Source: Phycisphaerae bacterium (GTDB lineage Bacteria > Planctomycetota > Phycisphaerae > Sedimentisphaerales > Anaerobacaceae). Taken from it: a stretch of 50,954 nt of DNA. Shown here in pieces: positions 21,762 to 30,515 of the stretch; within the stretch, counting starts at the first letter, position 1; every line of letters starts with the position of its first letter. Both the position numbers and the translations under genes were made by a program. The notes below the pieces were generated by a model. It was not told the DNA's origin. It was given only the letters and a program-made list of their open reading frames with translations, and ran no database searches. Where the stretch lies: positions 1-50,954 of the forward strand of contig JAUWAY010000017.1 of NCBI GenBank assembly GCA_030601845.1, read 5' to 3'.

Positions 21762-23132
21762 ATGCCATACCCAAATGAACATTCAGCAAGATTGCATGAC
21801 CCGAAACGGTTCGAACCGAAATCTTTTCGCAGAACAGACGGCGGCATTCTATACGGCAAAATCAAGGTGCCAAAGACAATCGCTATTATCTGGGGCAAAC
21901 TCAAAGGTAAGGCCAAGCCATCGGACCCGCCTATCGCCCAGGCACTGCGGTTTCCAACCAAGTACTGGACGGCTGATAAGGCGAAGAGCTGGCTGAAGAA
22001 GAATAAAATCAAATACCTGCAGTTTGAGCCGGCGGCCAAACCAAAGATAAAACAGACCGACAGATTAGAGCGATTTAAGAGACAGCGATTTGAGGACCCG
22101 AAGGACAATCCCTTTGTCTTTAGCCAGCCCGGGACGGTCGAATTTGTAGACAGCAAATCAGACGGTGATAAAAATCATATCCGTCTAACGCTCTATGATG
22201 GCTCAATTGTCAGACACTGGTACTGGGGTAATCTTGCCTTCGAGCTGTCAACGATGAAAATGGCCAAGAAACGAAACCCGGTACTTTACAGCCACGACAT
22301 CAATCAGAGAATCGGCTATGCGGACAAAGACAATGTACAGTTCGAGCCGAAGTTTGTGATGGAAGGTGAGCTCTTAAAGAATTCGCCGAAGGCACAGGAG
22401 GTCAAAAACGATATGGTCGAAAAATTTCCCTTCGAGGCATCTTTGGCTTTCGATCCCCAAAAGTCAAACATAGAATTTGTCAAAGATGGTGACCAGGTGG
22501 AAGTCAACGGCAAAGTACTCAAAGGGCCGGGGACGGTGATACGAGATACCGTAATTAAAGAAGGAAGTATATGTGTATTCGGTGCGCTTAAAAATACGAA
22601 GTCACAGGTATTCGAAGTTATCAGTAATCAAATTGTAAAGGAGAACATTATGTCAGAGAAAGAAACAGAAACCATCCTGACCATGGAGACCTTCGCTGCC
22701 GATTATCCGGAATTGCATCAGGAGCTCATCCAGCAGGGCAAGGCCGAGGGCAGACAAGAGGCCCTGGAGCAATTTAAGAAGATTTCCGAGGTCTGTGGTG
22801 AGGACCATGAATTGGCGGGCAAGCTCTTTGCCGAAGGCAAGACAAGGCAGGATGCCCTGGAGGCCAGGAACGAGAAGCTAAAAGAGCAGCTCGAAGAGGC
22901 CTCCAAGCAAAACACGTCGGTGCCGGCCGCCGCTGGGCAGGAATTTACCGATGAGCAGACACCTGACAAAGATAAGGATGCTGAGGGCAAGCCGGCCACG
23001 TGGGAAGAGACCATAAAACAACAGATGAAAGAGACCAGCTGCAGCGAGGCCGATGCTGTGCGGTTCTGTGTGGGAGAATATCCGGAGCTGCACAAGAAGA
23101 TGCTCGATGAGCAGCCAAGAGGAAAAATCTAA
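21762..23132 (+). CDS. Head maturation protease fused to scaffold domain (lambda C-like arrangement)
   Basis: The 456-residue product has an N-terminal region of about 90 residues (PKSFRRTDGGILYGKIKVPK). A protease domain of the HK97/U35 type follows, with the conserved His in NPVLYSHDINQRIGYAD and Ser in KFPFEASLAFDP. The remainder is an acidic, helical scaffold (LEQFKKISEVCGEDHELAGK, then a long coiled coil). An internal Shine-Dalgarno sequence and ATG at 22650 allow separate production of the scaffold. The enzyme cleaves scaffold and capsid proteins during prohead maturation. Confidence 0.85.
   Translation: MPYPNEHSARLHDPKRFEPKSFRRTDGGILYGKIKVPKTIAIIWGKLKGKAKPSDPPIAQALRFPTKYWTADKAKSWLKKNKIKYLQFEPAAKPKIKQTDRLERFKRQRFEDPKDNPFVFSQPGTVEFVDSKSDGDKNHIRLTLYDGSIVRHWYWGNLAFELSTMKMAKKRNPVLYSHDINQRIGYADKDNVQFEPKFVMEGELLKNSPKAQEVKNDMVEKFPFEASLAFDPQKSNIEFVKDGDQVEVNGKVLKGPGTVIRDTVIKEGSICVFGALKNTKSQVFEVISNQIVKENIMSEKETETILTMETFAADYPELHQELIQQGKAEGRQEALEQFKKISEVCGEDHELAGKLFAEGKTRQDALEARNEKLKEQLEEASKQNTSVPAAAGQEFTDEQTPDKDKDAEGKPATWEETIKQQMKETSCSEADAVRFCVGEYPELHKKMLDEQPRGKI
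22650..23132 (+). CDS. Nested in-frame scaffold protein (Nu3-like)
   Basis: An ATG at 22650 lies in frame with the protease gene (codon 297) and 6 bases after a perfect AAAGGAG (22637-22643). It would give a 160-residue acidic, helical protein: MSEKETETILTMETFAADYP, then coiled coil. This is exactly the lambda C/Nu3 arrangement, in which the scaffold is made in excess from an internal start. Such a strong Shine-Dalgarno sequence inside a coding region is unlikely by chance. Confidence 0.75.
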   Translation: MSEKETETILTMETFAADYPELHQELIQQGKAEGRQEALEQFKKISEVCGEDHELAGKLFAEGKTRQDALEARNEKLKEQLEEASKQNTSVPAAAGQEFTDEQTPDKDKDAEGKPATWEETIKQQMKETSCSEADAVRFCVGEYPELHKKMLDEQPRGKI

Positions 23133-23232
23133 AAATAAGAAGTGAAAATAGTTTGGTGATTGGCGAGCAGTAATTGACTGGCCAATTAACCAATAACCAA
23201 ATAATAATTAACCAAAAATGAAAGGATAAATT

Positions 23233-24015
23233 ATGTTTGTAGAAGGACCTAAACGTGAATTTACCACCGGCGAGGCCCTGGCCACCCGCCGAAGGGTCAA
23301 ATTATCAGGGGCCACTATTATTTATGCTGATGCCGGCGAAGATGCCATCGGCGTAACCGAATATGCCATCGCCAACGGCGTGGTCGGGGCCGTGCGAATG
23401 ATTAACGACAGCGGGACGTTCGAGGTTACGGCCGCCGGTATAATTTCGGCAGCCGCCGCCATTTACGGGGCTGCGGATGGCAAGGTCTCTGCGACACCGA
23501 GCGGGCCTATCATCGGACACGCCATCGAGGCGGCAACCGCCGATAACGACCAGATTGAGGTCATACTCTACGCGGTGCCGACCACGTACGTGCGCACGGC
23601 GTCGGTAACGTTGACCGCCCAACAAATCAAGGCCCTGGCAACGACACAGATAGAGCTGGTCGCTGCGCCCGGGGCCGATAAGTTTCTGGAGCTTATAGCG
23701 GCCACCTTCATCTTGAATTACGGTTCAGAAGTATTGGTTGAGCCATCAGCGCCCGATGAGCTCCAGATCAAATACGTCGATGGTTCAGGGCAGGCGGCAA
23801 GTGCAGAGCTCGATGCGACAGGGCTTATCGATGCAGAGGCGGACACTATTCTCACCGCCCTAGGAGCCGCCTTCACGGGAGTCGCTGCGGCCGGCCTTGT
23901 CAATAAGGCGCTGGTCCTCGACAATACGGGAGAGAACTATACCGGCAATGCAACCAACGATACGACCCTTACGGTCGTTTGCACCTATGCCATCAAAGAG
24001 GTGGGATTAGCTTAA
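23233..24015 (+). CDS. Capsid decoration/cement protein, DUF2190 N-terminal domain
   Basis: ATGAAAGGATAAATT precedes the ATG. The 260-residue product has an N-terminal domain rich in Gly, Ala and Val (GEALATRRRVKLSGATIIYA, EDAIGVTEYAIANG, IGHAIEAATADNDQIEVILY). This matches DUF2190, known as a trimeric capsid-stabilising protein. A second, beta-rich domain (about 115-260, QQIKALATTQIELVAAPGAD) resembles phage decoration modules. It is in the lambda D position. Its fusion to a second domain makes it larger than the roughly 110-residue gpD. Confidence 0.75.
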   Translation: MFVEGPKREFTTGEALATRRRVKLSGATIIYADAGEDAIGVTEYAIANGVVGAVRMINDSGTFEVTAAGIISAAAAIYGAADGKVSATPSGPIIGHAIEAATADNDQIEVILYAVPTTYVRTASVTLTAQQIKALATTQIELVAAPGADKFLELIAATFILNYGSEVLVEPSAPDELQIKYVDGSGQAASAELDATGLIDAEADTILTALGAAFTGVAAAGLVNKALVLDNTGENYTGNATNDTTLTVVCTYAIKEVGLA

Positions 24016-24046
24016 TAAGCAGCTTGTTCTTTTGAAAGTTCATATC

Positions 24047-24111
24047 GGGCAAAAATAAAAAGGCGGCTGGTAGGAGCCTACCCTCTTATCAGACTGCCTT
24101 TTTTGTTGCCC
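24047..24111 (+). other. Long structured hairpin between decoration and capsid genes
   Basis: GGGCAA (24047-24052) pairs with TTGCCC (24106-24111). Inside it, AAAAAGGC pairs with GCCTTTTTT, and within that lies a perfect GGTAGG-AG-CCTACC hairpin (24069-24082). The T-run on the 3' side makes it look like an intrinsic terminator, active in both directions. In the middle of a head operon it may instead set the ratio of decoration to capsid protein or protect the capsid mRNA. Confidence 0.65.
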
Positions 24112-24150
24112 GTAAAATGTGAATAAAAACTTTTTTTAAGGAGAAATAAG

Positions 24151-25110
24151 ATGCCAAGACCAACGAGCGCAACCACATTACAGAGGCCGGACCTGAAGGC
24201 CCTTCTAATGGAATTCCTGGAGAAGCAGGCGGAGTTCATCGGTATCAGGGCGCTTCCCTATTTCGATGTGGAAGAAAAAGAGGCGGAGTATCCGGTCATT
24301 CCGGTAGAGGCCCTCTTAAACGTGCCGGACACGAAGCGCAGGCCCAGGGGCAATTATCATCGCGATGATTACGAGTTCGAGACCGATACCTACAACTGCG
24401 TGGAAAACGGTCACGAAGAGCCGGTGGATGAGGTAGAGGCCAGAATGTACGCCCGATTCTTCGATGCCGAAGAGGTAGCTACCAACCGGGCCATGGCCAC
24501 AATTCTGCGGACGCAGGAGAAACGTATTGCCGATATGCTCTTTAATGCCGGCAACTTTACCGCCCACGCCATAACCAACGAATGGGACAATAATCATTAC
24601 AGCGACGCTATCCCCATTACCGACGTCAACACGGGCCGGCAGGCCATCCACGATGCATGCGGCCTGGAGCCGAACGCGTTGATTATCCCCTACAAGACCT
24701 TCCATCACCTGGGCCAGATGAGCCAGATTTTGGACAAAATCAAGTACACCTATTCCGCATTGGCCTGGGACACCATTGGCCCCAAGGTCCTGGCTGAGGC
24801 GTTTGGACTGGACCAGGTCCTGGTCGGCAAGGCCATGTATAACGCAGCCAAGAAAGGACAGAGCGTTTCCCTGTCGGCCGTATGGGACGATGAGTATGCG
24901 ATGCTCTGCGTGGTAAAAGATGGCAAGGACCTCAAAGAGCCGTGCGTGGGCAGGACATTCCGCTGGACAAGGGACTGTCCGGAGAACGTGCTGGTCGAGA
25001 GCTACGAAGAGCCACAGACCCGTTCGGAGATCATCAGGGCCAGGCAGCATACGGACGAGGAGATAATCCTGACGGCGGCGGCGTATCTCTTGAGCAATAT
25101 TACAACGTAA
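24151..25110 (+). CDS. Major capsid protein, lambda E family
   Basis: AAGGAGAAATAAG precedes the ATG. The 319-residue product fits the phage major capsid protein E family: RPDLKALLMEFLEKQAEFIG, ALPYFDVEEKEAEYPVIPVE, the central ARFFDAEEVATNRAMATILR, NALIIPYKTFHHLG, and the C-terminal VGRTFRWTRDCPENVLVESY. Length is close to lambda gpE (341). It forms the HK97-fold shell. High Glu and low rare-codon content suggests strong expression. Confidence 0.88.
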   Translation: MPRPTSATTLQRPDLKALLMEFLEKQAEFIGIRALPYFDVEEKEAEYPVIPVEALLNVPDTKRRPRGNYHRDDYEFETDTYNCVENGHEEPVDEVEARMYARFFDAEEVATNRAMATILRTQEKRIADMLFNAGNFTAHAITNEWDNNHYSDAIPITDVNTGRQAIHDACGLEPNALIIPYKTFHHLGQMSQILDKIKYTYSALAWDTIGPKVLAEAFGLDQVLVGKAMYNAAKKGQSVSLSAVWDDEYAMLCVVKDGKDLKEPCVGRTFRWTRDCPENVLVESYEEPQTRSEIIRARQHTDEEIILTAAAYLLSNITT

Positions 25111-25147
25111 TCGCAATATTCGTTTGTGGCTTTCATCGTTTCAGCCG

Positions 25148-25211
25148 GGCGGTGGTTTACCCCCAACCGCCGCCCAGCCTGTAAACCCCGCCCCTCCGGG
25201 AGAGGCGGGGT
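25148..25211 (+). terminator. Paired GC-rich hairpins after the capsid gene
   Basis: GGCGGT/ACCGCC (25148-25153, 25166-25171) is followed by ACCCCGCC/GGCGGGGT (25185-25192, 25204-25211), an 8-bp stem. No T-run follows. They mark the end of the head-gene block and the start of the inserted cassette, and may attenuate transcription or protect the capsid mRNA 3' end. Confidence 0.5.
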
Positions 25212-25242
25212 AAAGTACAACGCCATTTTGAAAGGGCTGAAA

Positions 25243-25449
25243 ATGGACGAAGATAAGGCCCCGCCTTGTGCTGAGCATAATGTACGCCTGAAGCATTTAG
25301 AGAAAAGCGAGGATGAGCAATGGGAGGCAATCAATAAGCTGCGCAACCGCCCGCCCCTGTGGGCGACGGCGGTCATATCGCTGCTTACCTTCCTGTTGGG
25401 ATGCAGCGTGACATACGCAGGCCTGCTTATGCGAATAACGGGAAAATAA
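25243..25449 (+). CDS. Holin-like/XhlA-like single-span membrane protein
   Basis: Start chosen at ATG 25243 after AAAGGG. The 68-residue product has a soluble amphipathic N-terminal helix (HNVRLKHLEKSEDEQWEAIN) and one membrane segment (LWATAVISLLTFLLGCSVTY), then a short tail. This is the layout of XhlA-type and other small holin-related proteins. A lysis role is inferred. It sits at the head/tail junction, away from the endolysin-like gene at 2772. Confidence 0.55.
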   Translation: MDEDKAPPCAEHNVRLKHLEKSEDEQWEAINKLRNRPPLWATAVISLLTFLLGCSVTYAGLLMRITGK

Positions 25450-25451
25450 AA

Positions 25452-27266
25452 ATGAAAAAACTGCTCATATATCTGCTATCCATCTTCTGCATTCTGTCCC
25501 CTGTTACGCAAGGGGCGTTCGTTCCCATTAGCCCGCAGCAGTTCAACGATGCCACGTTCAGAATCTTTGATAATACCGACCCGACGAAACGACTGGCATT
25601 TGAAGTTTCAGGCATCTCAACAGGAACCACCCGAACGTTTACTCTGCCGGATGCAAGTGGGATGCTTTTACTTACCGATTTAACTTCGGGCTATTTATGG
25701 GTCGGCAGTGTTTCCAATATAGCAGCCGGCGTGGCTATGAGCGGCGATGTTACAATCAGCAATACCGGGGTTGCCACAGTCGCGGATGATTCGCATAATC
25801 ACATTATTACAAATATAGACCCCTTTACCGAGGCACAGCTTGAAACGCAGTTGTCCGATGTAACCAATGTCTTTACAAATAATGATGGGGCGCTGGAAGA
25901 TGATGATGTCACCCTTGCCGATGTTCAGTCGGCCACGAGCAGTGATTTTCATAATATCGGCGGAACGGATGATGATGTGCCGGAGTCCGGGGATTTCGGA
26001 GCCGCCGCCGATTTAGAAGCCGATGGCTCCTTGTCGGTAGATGTAATAGCGGCAGCCGAAATGGCGGACGCCGATCACGGAGAGGTATCCTGGTCGGGTG
26101 GAGTGGCATCTATTGACGCTGATGTAGTCGAAGTGGACAGATTGAGCGATGTGGATACTGTAGCAGATGCTCCGGCAAGGGACGAAGTTCTAAAGTGGAA
26201 TGGCTCAAACTGGGTTCCGGCGGCTTATGGTTACACATTTGAACTTACGATAGCTTCATTTAGTGATAATGAGAATGCTACTCAGCTGATAGGTTCCGGG
26301 GTCTGGCGGGCTTATCCCGGTGATGTGATTACTTTCGATGCCACTTATAATAACGGGCCGCCCGATTCGGCAAGTATAGCTATCACAAGCGACGATGGCT
26401 CTTATACACCATGGGGAACAGACCCGTTGGTTATGGATTCGCCTTATGCCCAGAAGTCCACTACGGAAAATACCAATTATCCAACGGTTAAGGACAAATA
26501 TGTAAGGTTTACTCTGACTGCGGTCGCGGGTGGAGATAGTCCGACCGATGCGGAAACCGTTACTTTCAGAAATTATATCTGGTACGGTGACCCGGCAAAG
26601 GCAAGCGGCTTTACCGAATCGGACGTTGAGGGTGAAACGAGCATATTAAGCAACGACCAGACCCGCAGCGTAACGATAAACGCCGGTGCGGGCGAATATC
26701 TTATGTTCGCTTTCCCGGCGACTTATACTTCCCTGCCCGTGGGGACCGATTACGAAACCGACGGTGATAACGGGACCGGCTTTGTTTTCAACGGGATTAC
26801 CTGTGCCTGCATCGAGGATACGACGACTTTATCGATAACGAACAGCGCTGGGTATACGGAAAACTACAAGGTTTATGTATCTACCACAGCCGAACTTGGC
26901 AATCATACTCTTACCACTTATACGAGCACGACAGAGATAAATACAATTTACTGGGGCGAGCACACGGGAACAGATGCGAACGAAGCGGTCATTGAAGGTA
27001 TGAACGGCGGCGGCTCGGCCGGCTCGAATGACAATACCCGAACGTTTTCGGTGGCGCCGGGAGCGGAGGAGTATATATGGTTTGCTTATCCCAAAAGACT
27101 GGGAACAGTAAGTATAAGAGATGATGATACAAAACTTCCACTGGATTTATATGCTTCTTCGCCTCAAACGGTGTCTGTAACAAATTCCAACGGATGGTCG
27201 GAAGACTATTACGCATACCGGTCAAAATATGCGAATTTGGGGAGTATTAATATTGAAACTTATTAA
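25452..27266 (+). CDS. Large fibre-like protein with signal peptide
   Basis: Start chosen at ATG 25452, two bases after the holin-like stop; the frame is open upstream inside that gene. The 604-residue product begins with a clear signal peptide (MKKLLIYLLSIFCILSPVTQ-GA). It continues as Thr/Ser/Gly/Asp-rich beta sequence like tail-fibre or collar proteins, with VAMSGDVTISNTGVATVADD, a motif shared with the next gene. Sec signals are unusual for virion proteins, which suggests secretion by the lysogen or lytic cell, or an exapted host surface protein. Confidence 0.65.
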   Translation: MKKLLIYLLSIFCILSPVTQGAFVPISPQQFNDATFRIFDNTDPTKRLAFEVSGISTGTTRTFTLPDASGMLLLTDLTSGYLWVGSVSNIAAGVAMSGDVTISNTGVATVADDSHNHIITNIDPFTEAQLETQLSDVTNVFTNNDGALEDDDVTLADVQSATSSDFHNIGGTDDDVPESGDFGAAADLEADGSLSVDVIAAAEMADADHGEVSWSGGVASIDADVVEVDRLSDVDTVADAPARDEVLKWNGSNWVPAAYGYTFELTIASFSDNENATQLIGSGVWRAYPGDVITFDATYNNGPPDSASIAITSDDGSYTPWGTDPLVMDSPYAQKSTTENTNYPTVKDKYVRFTLTAVAGGDSPTDAETVTFRNYIWYGDPAKASGFTESDVEGETSILSNDQTRSVTINAGAGEYLMFAFPATYTSLPVGTDYETDGDNGTGFVFNGITCACIEDTTTLSITNSAGYTENYKVYVSTTAELGNHTLTTYTSTTEINTIYWGEHTGTDANEAVIEGMNGGGSAGSNDNTRTFSVAPGAEEYIWFAYPKRLGTVSIRDDDTKLPLDLYASSPQTVSVTNSNGWSEDYYAYRSKYANLGSINIETY

Positions 27267-29304
27267 GCAAATATTATTTTTAATTTTTCTATTTTACTCA
27301 ACTGCAAATGCAACTGTTAGTGTTACCGGCGATTTTGCTCCGAAGAACGATGCCTTCGACCAGCTGATTCAGTTTGAGTACATAGGCACAACCGGTGGGG
27401 CTAATTATTCGCTCTATTACGGCGTGGATGGCTCCGGTGCCAATCTCAGCCAGGATGTTCTTAATGAAATCCTAATTGGCACCGCCAATTATCTCCTCGC
27501 TGTAGATGGAGCAGCTAAGGGCTATACCTGGAAGAACCCTGATGATTTTTGGGATGATTTGATTGATATGGTTTTAACTGACGGACAGATTTATGTAGGT
27601 AATGCTTCAAATAACCCTGTATCGGTGTCGATGAGTGGTGATGCTACAATCAGTAATACCGGAGTTATTACTGTTGCAGATGACAGTCACAATCACGTGT
27701 ACAGTAACATAGACCAAACGTCTTCCTCTAACTGGAGGTCAAGGGTAAGCGATCCAACAGGAACTGGTGCTTGGGTGTTTGGGACTTCGCCTGCCTTGAC
27801 TACTCCTTCAATATCAACTTCTCTAACTGTAACAGATGGTACTTGGATTGGTCTTGGTCCCGATGCCGGAAGGATTTTGTTTGATGACCTGGCCACTGAT
27901 ATAATTCGTATCAGAAAAGCTGATGTTTATTTTATGGGTGGCATAGATGGGTATCCGATGATTAGGGTATATGATAATTCAGTTGGAAGCCCTTCATATT
28001 TGCGATTTTATGCTTACAACGGTGAAGGACGTTTTGAGACAGCAGGTGATGCTCCAGGCGCTTTAGCCTTGCAGTCAAGTGCTCATGCAGATGTTAAGTA
28101 TTTTGGTGCAGCTACTTCTGGTGAAACACGAGAAATGATTATCACTGGATGGCGGACAGGAGATGCAAAAAGATACTTATATGTTGGTGTTGGTGTAGAT
28201 GCTGCTGATACTGCAAGTTTTGATGGCCTGGGTACCTATTTGTTTGACGGTGTTATAAGGTCTCCTGACAGATTCTTGATTGATGGGGTTACATCTACAT
28301 CTTATGATTATGATTTGACTGCCGACGATGTACTTTTTGTCAAGTGCAATGACGATGCAGCAAATGCTACTATTACAAATGATGGAGATGGTAGCAACGG
28401 AACCTTAGTTGACCCGCCCAATCACGATACACAAGATGTATCTGTGGACAACCATCTTGTCAAGCACTTTGTCTTCAACGGCACTGATGAATATATAACT
28501 ATGCCTGATCATGCAAGCTATGATTTGGGTGACGGGGCCGATGGAGCAATAAGTCTCTGGTTCAAAAGAGACGGTGCCCCTCCCGTAGGTGAGCATATGA
28601 TAAACTTTGACGATAACCAGGCAGCAAGATGGGCTATTTATACAGTGGCTACCACCGGCGAAATTAAAGCAACCTTTAGAAGAGATTCTGACGAAGCCCT
28701 TATTGGTGGTGCATCATTAACATCATCAGCCGGTTTTTTGGATAATGCCTGGCATCACGCTGTGCTTAATTACGATGGAGCGAATATCAAACTTTATATC
28801 GATGGAATTGAAGAGGATTCTAAAGCTGAAGCCAGCGCGACTATCAGCACTATAGAAGGTACAGGCCAAATCGGCAGACATCCGAGTGCCGCTAATACAT
28901 ACTGGCAAGGAGGACTCGACGCAGTAATCGTTTTTGATACCAGCCTTACCGCCAACGATGTAAAGGCTCTATACAATATAGGCAGCGGTACAGAAAGTTT
29001 AAGCGGGACTCTGACTTATAATATAAGTGCAATTGGTCCAAGCGCAACTATACTCCCAAATTATCTCCTACCTGATGGAAGTGTCGTAATTGAAAAGGAC
29101 TTGGAAGTTCAGGGGATGATTCGTGGGTCAGTAACTCTACCTACTGGCGACCTTGAGATTGATGGATTTGTAGATGCAATTGATGGTTTCAAAGTAGACA
29201 GCGAAATGGGTATAACAGATACGATATATTTCACGGACAATGATGCTCAAGAACACGAAGTAGTTATTGTAGGTGGAATTATAATAGAGTGGAATGTTGA
29301 CTAA
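27253..29304 (+). CDS. Secreted fibre-like protein with C-terminal LamG-type domain
   Basis: A TTG at 27253, 8 bases after GGGGAG, gives a product beginning with a typical signal peptide (LKLIKQILFLIFLFYSTANA); ATG 27229 is an alternative that overlaps the previous gene more. The product is about 683 residues. The N-terminal part repeats the SGDATISNTGVITVADDSHN motif of the preceding protein. Residues about 400-570 look like a LamG/concanavalin-type domain (FVFNGTDEYITMPDHASYDL, WHHAVLNYDGANIKLYIDG). It probably binds surface carbohydrate. Base composition is AT-richer than the head genes, suggesting separate acquisition. Confidence 0.65.
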   Translation: MKLIKQILFLIFLFYSTANATVSVTGDFAPKNDAFDQLIQFEYIGTTGGANYSLYYGVDGSGANLSQDVLNEILIGTANYLLAVDGAAKGYTWKNPDDFWDDLIDMVLTDGQIYVGNASNNPVSVSMSGDATISNTGVITVADDSHNHVYSNIDQTSSSNWRSRVSDPTGTGAWVFGTSPALTTPSISTSLTVTDGTWIGLGPDAGRILFDDLATDIIRIRKADVYFMGGIDGYPMIRVYDNSVGSPSYLRFYAYNGEGRFETAGDAPGALALQSSAHADVKYFGAATSGETREMIITGWRTGDAKRYLYVGVGVDAADTASFDGLGTYLFDGVIRSPDRFLIDGVTSTSYDYDLTADDVLFVKCNDDAANATITNDGDGSNGTLVDPPNHDTQDVSVDNHLVKHFVFNGTDEYITMPDHASYDLGDGADGAISLWFKRDGAPPVGEHMINFDDNQAARWAIYTVATTGEIKATFRRDSDEALIGGASLTSSAGFLDNAWHHAVLNYDGANIKLYIDGIEEDSKAEASATISTIEGTGQIGRHPSAANTYWQGGLDAVIVFDTSLTANDVKALYNIGSGTESLSGTLTYNISAIGPSATILPNYLLPDGSVVIEKDLEVQGMIRGSVTLPTGDLEIDGFVDAIDGFKVDSEMGITDTIYFTDNDAQEHEVVIVGGIIIEWNVD

Positions 29305-29316
29305 AGGAGACAAATT

Positions 29317-29658
29317 ATGAGAAAAATTATTATCTTAGCTACAAAAATCGTTGCAGCAATTGTGATTGTATTGGTGGGGATTACTTTAAGCTACACGGTA
29401 ATGACCGCTAAAGCAGGAGTTGCATTTGCTGCATCCCCTCAACCATTGGAAGTTCAGATTGACCCGAATACTGTTGTTGCACAAATAGATGCTGACACAT
29501 TGGAAATTACTGTGGTATCCAGAACACAGAAGGCAGAGCTGTTGGAGCAAAAAGCAAAACTGGCGGGGCAAAAGAACAGATTACGAGATAGAGTACAGGA
29601 ATTACAGAAACGACTTGATGCGATAGATGCGATGCTTGCGGTTTTTGTTGAGAACTAA
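29317..29658 (+). CDS. Membrane-anchored coiled-coil protein
   Basis: The ATG follows AAAGGAGACAAATT. The 113-residue product has an N-terminal membrane segment (IILATKIVAAIVIVLVGITL), a short exported region (QIDPNTVVAQIDADTLEITV) and a C-terminal coiled coil (ELLEQKAKLAGQKNRLRDRV, QELQKRLDAIDAML). It could be an i-spanin-like lysis protein or a virion accessory. It lies in the inserted cassette. Confidence 0.55.
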   Translation: MRKIIILATKIVAAIVIVLVGITLSYTVMTAKAGVAFAASPQPLEVQIDPNTVVAQIDADTLEITVVSRTQKAELLEQKAKLAGQKNRLRDRVQELQKRLDAIDAMLAVFVEN

Positions 29659-29664
29659 ATATGC

Positions 29665-30234
29665 ATGGCAAATCCAACGAAAATAGTAACATTCTATGAA
29701 GATAAAACTGCCTCGGAAGGTTTTACTCTTAATGTGTGGTTACGAAAAAAATCGAATGGTAATGTTTATGAAGGTAATACTGATGCTGGTGGAGATGAGA
29801 ACTGGCATGCGTGGGTCAATGCGGATGTACTCAAGTACTCAATGCCGTTTACCTGGTACGGTGGGAAACTTTATATACGTCCTTTCCCGACGGTCAATGT
29901 GCCAGTGGATGATTATATTATTGAGATTACATTGCAAGCGGGTGGGTCGCCAGCGATAACCGATGCGATGTTGGGAGGTGCACTAACACCATTAGAAACA
30001 GTGCTTATGACAGATGGGCTGGACAATGTAAATGCGACAGAGCCGCCGGCTGACATTGGCAGCTGGAACTTCAGGCAGAAGCTGCTCTGGCTGTATAACA
30101 GGTTTGCTTATAAGCATACCTGCAAAAATGATGATTTCTTAAAAACGCATCAAGCTGATGGGACCGAACTGACAAAACAAACGACAAGTGAAGTAAGCGG
30201 ACTTCAGACGGTCGAGAAGATACAGACACCGTGA
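29665..30234 (+). CDS. Hypothetical virion-associated protein
   Basis: The 189-residue product has a beta-rich N-terminal part (KIVTFYEDKTASEGFTLNVW, TWYGGKLYIRPFPTVNVPVD, DYIIEITLQAGG) like a small immunoglobulin- or fibre-type domain, then a helical segment (GSWNFRQKLLWLYNRFAYKH) and a polar tail. No family is recognised. Its stop overlaps the next start by GTGA. Confidence 0.55.
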   Translation: MANPTKIVTFYEDKTASEGFTLNVWLRKKSNGNVYEGNTDAGGDENWHAWVNADVLKYSMPFTWYGGKLYIRPFPTVNVPVDDYIIEITLQAGGSPAITDAMLGGALTPLETVLMTDGLDNVNATEPPADIGSWNFRQKLLWLYNRFAYKHTCKNDDFLKTHQADGTELTKQTTSEVSGLQTVEKIQTP

Positions 30235-30515
30235 GAATAATATTTGACGAGTATAGTGTTTTAGCTCCGCCGTTTACGATCGGAAAAGCTGTTCGTATCT
30301 TTTGTTCTTTAATAAGCGGCGGGAGCAAGCTAAGGACCTTGATTATGGCCAACTTTTTATTGTGTGCGGATATTATCGCTTCAGGAAAATTAAGCGCTGA
30401 TGTTGCAAACGAGACGAAACTTGAGGTAAGTACCGAAAACCAGCCACGGCTTACAAGCCAGACCGCTAACGAAACGAAATTAGAAGCGGATATTGATATT
30501 AAGAGGTGCAGTTGA
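30231..30515 (+). CDS. Small hypothetical phage protein
   Basis: The GTG start overlaps the preceding stop (GTGA). The 94-residue frame ends in a segment with the word ANETKLE repeated twice (VANETKLEVSTEN, TANETKLEADID), an internal duplication of about 26 residues. An ATG at 30345 would give a shorter 56-residue form containing just the repeats. The next gene starts within its stop (TGATG). Confidence 0.5.
   Translation: MRIIFDEYSVLAPPFTIGKAVRIFCSLISGGSKLRTLIMANFLLCADIIASGKLSADVANETKLEVSTENQPRLTSQTANETKLEADIDIKRCS

Noticed and set aside
23305-25116. Long minus-strand frames across head genes
   Set aside because: They are shadows of the GC-rich coding strand (capsid and decoration genes) with low-quality starts.
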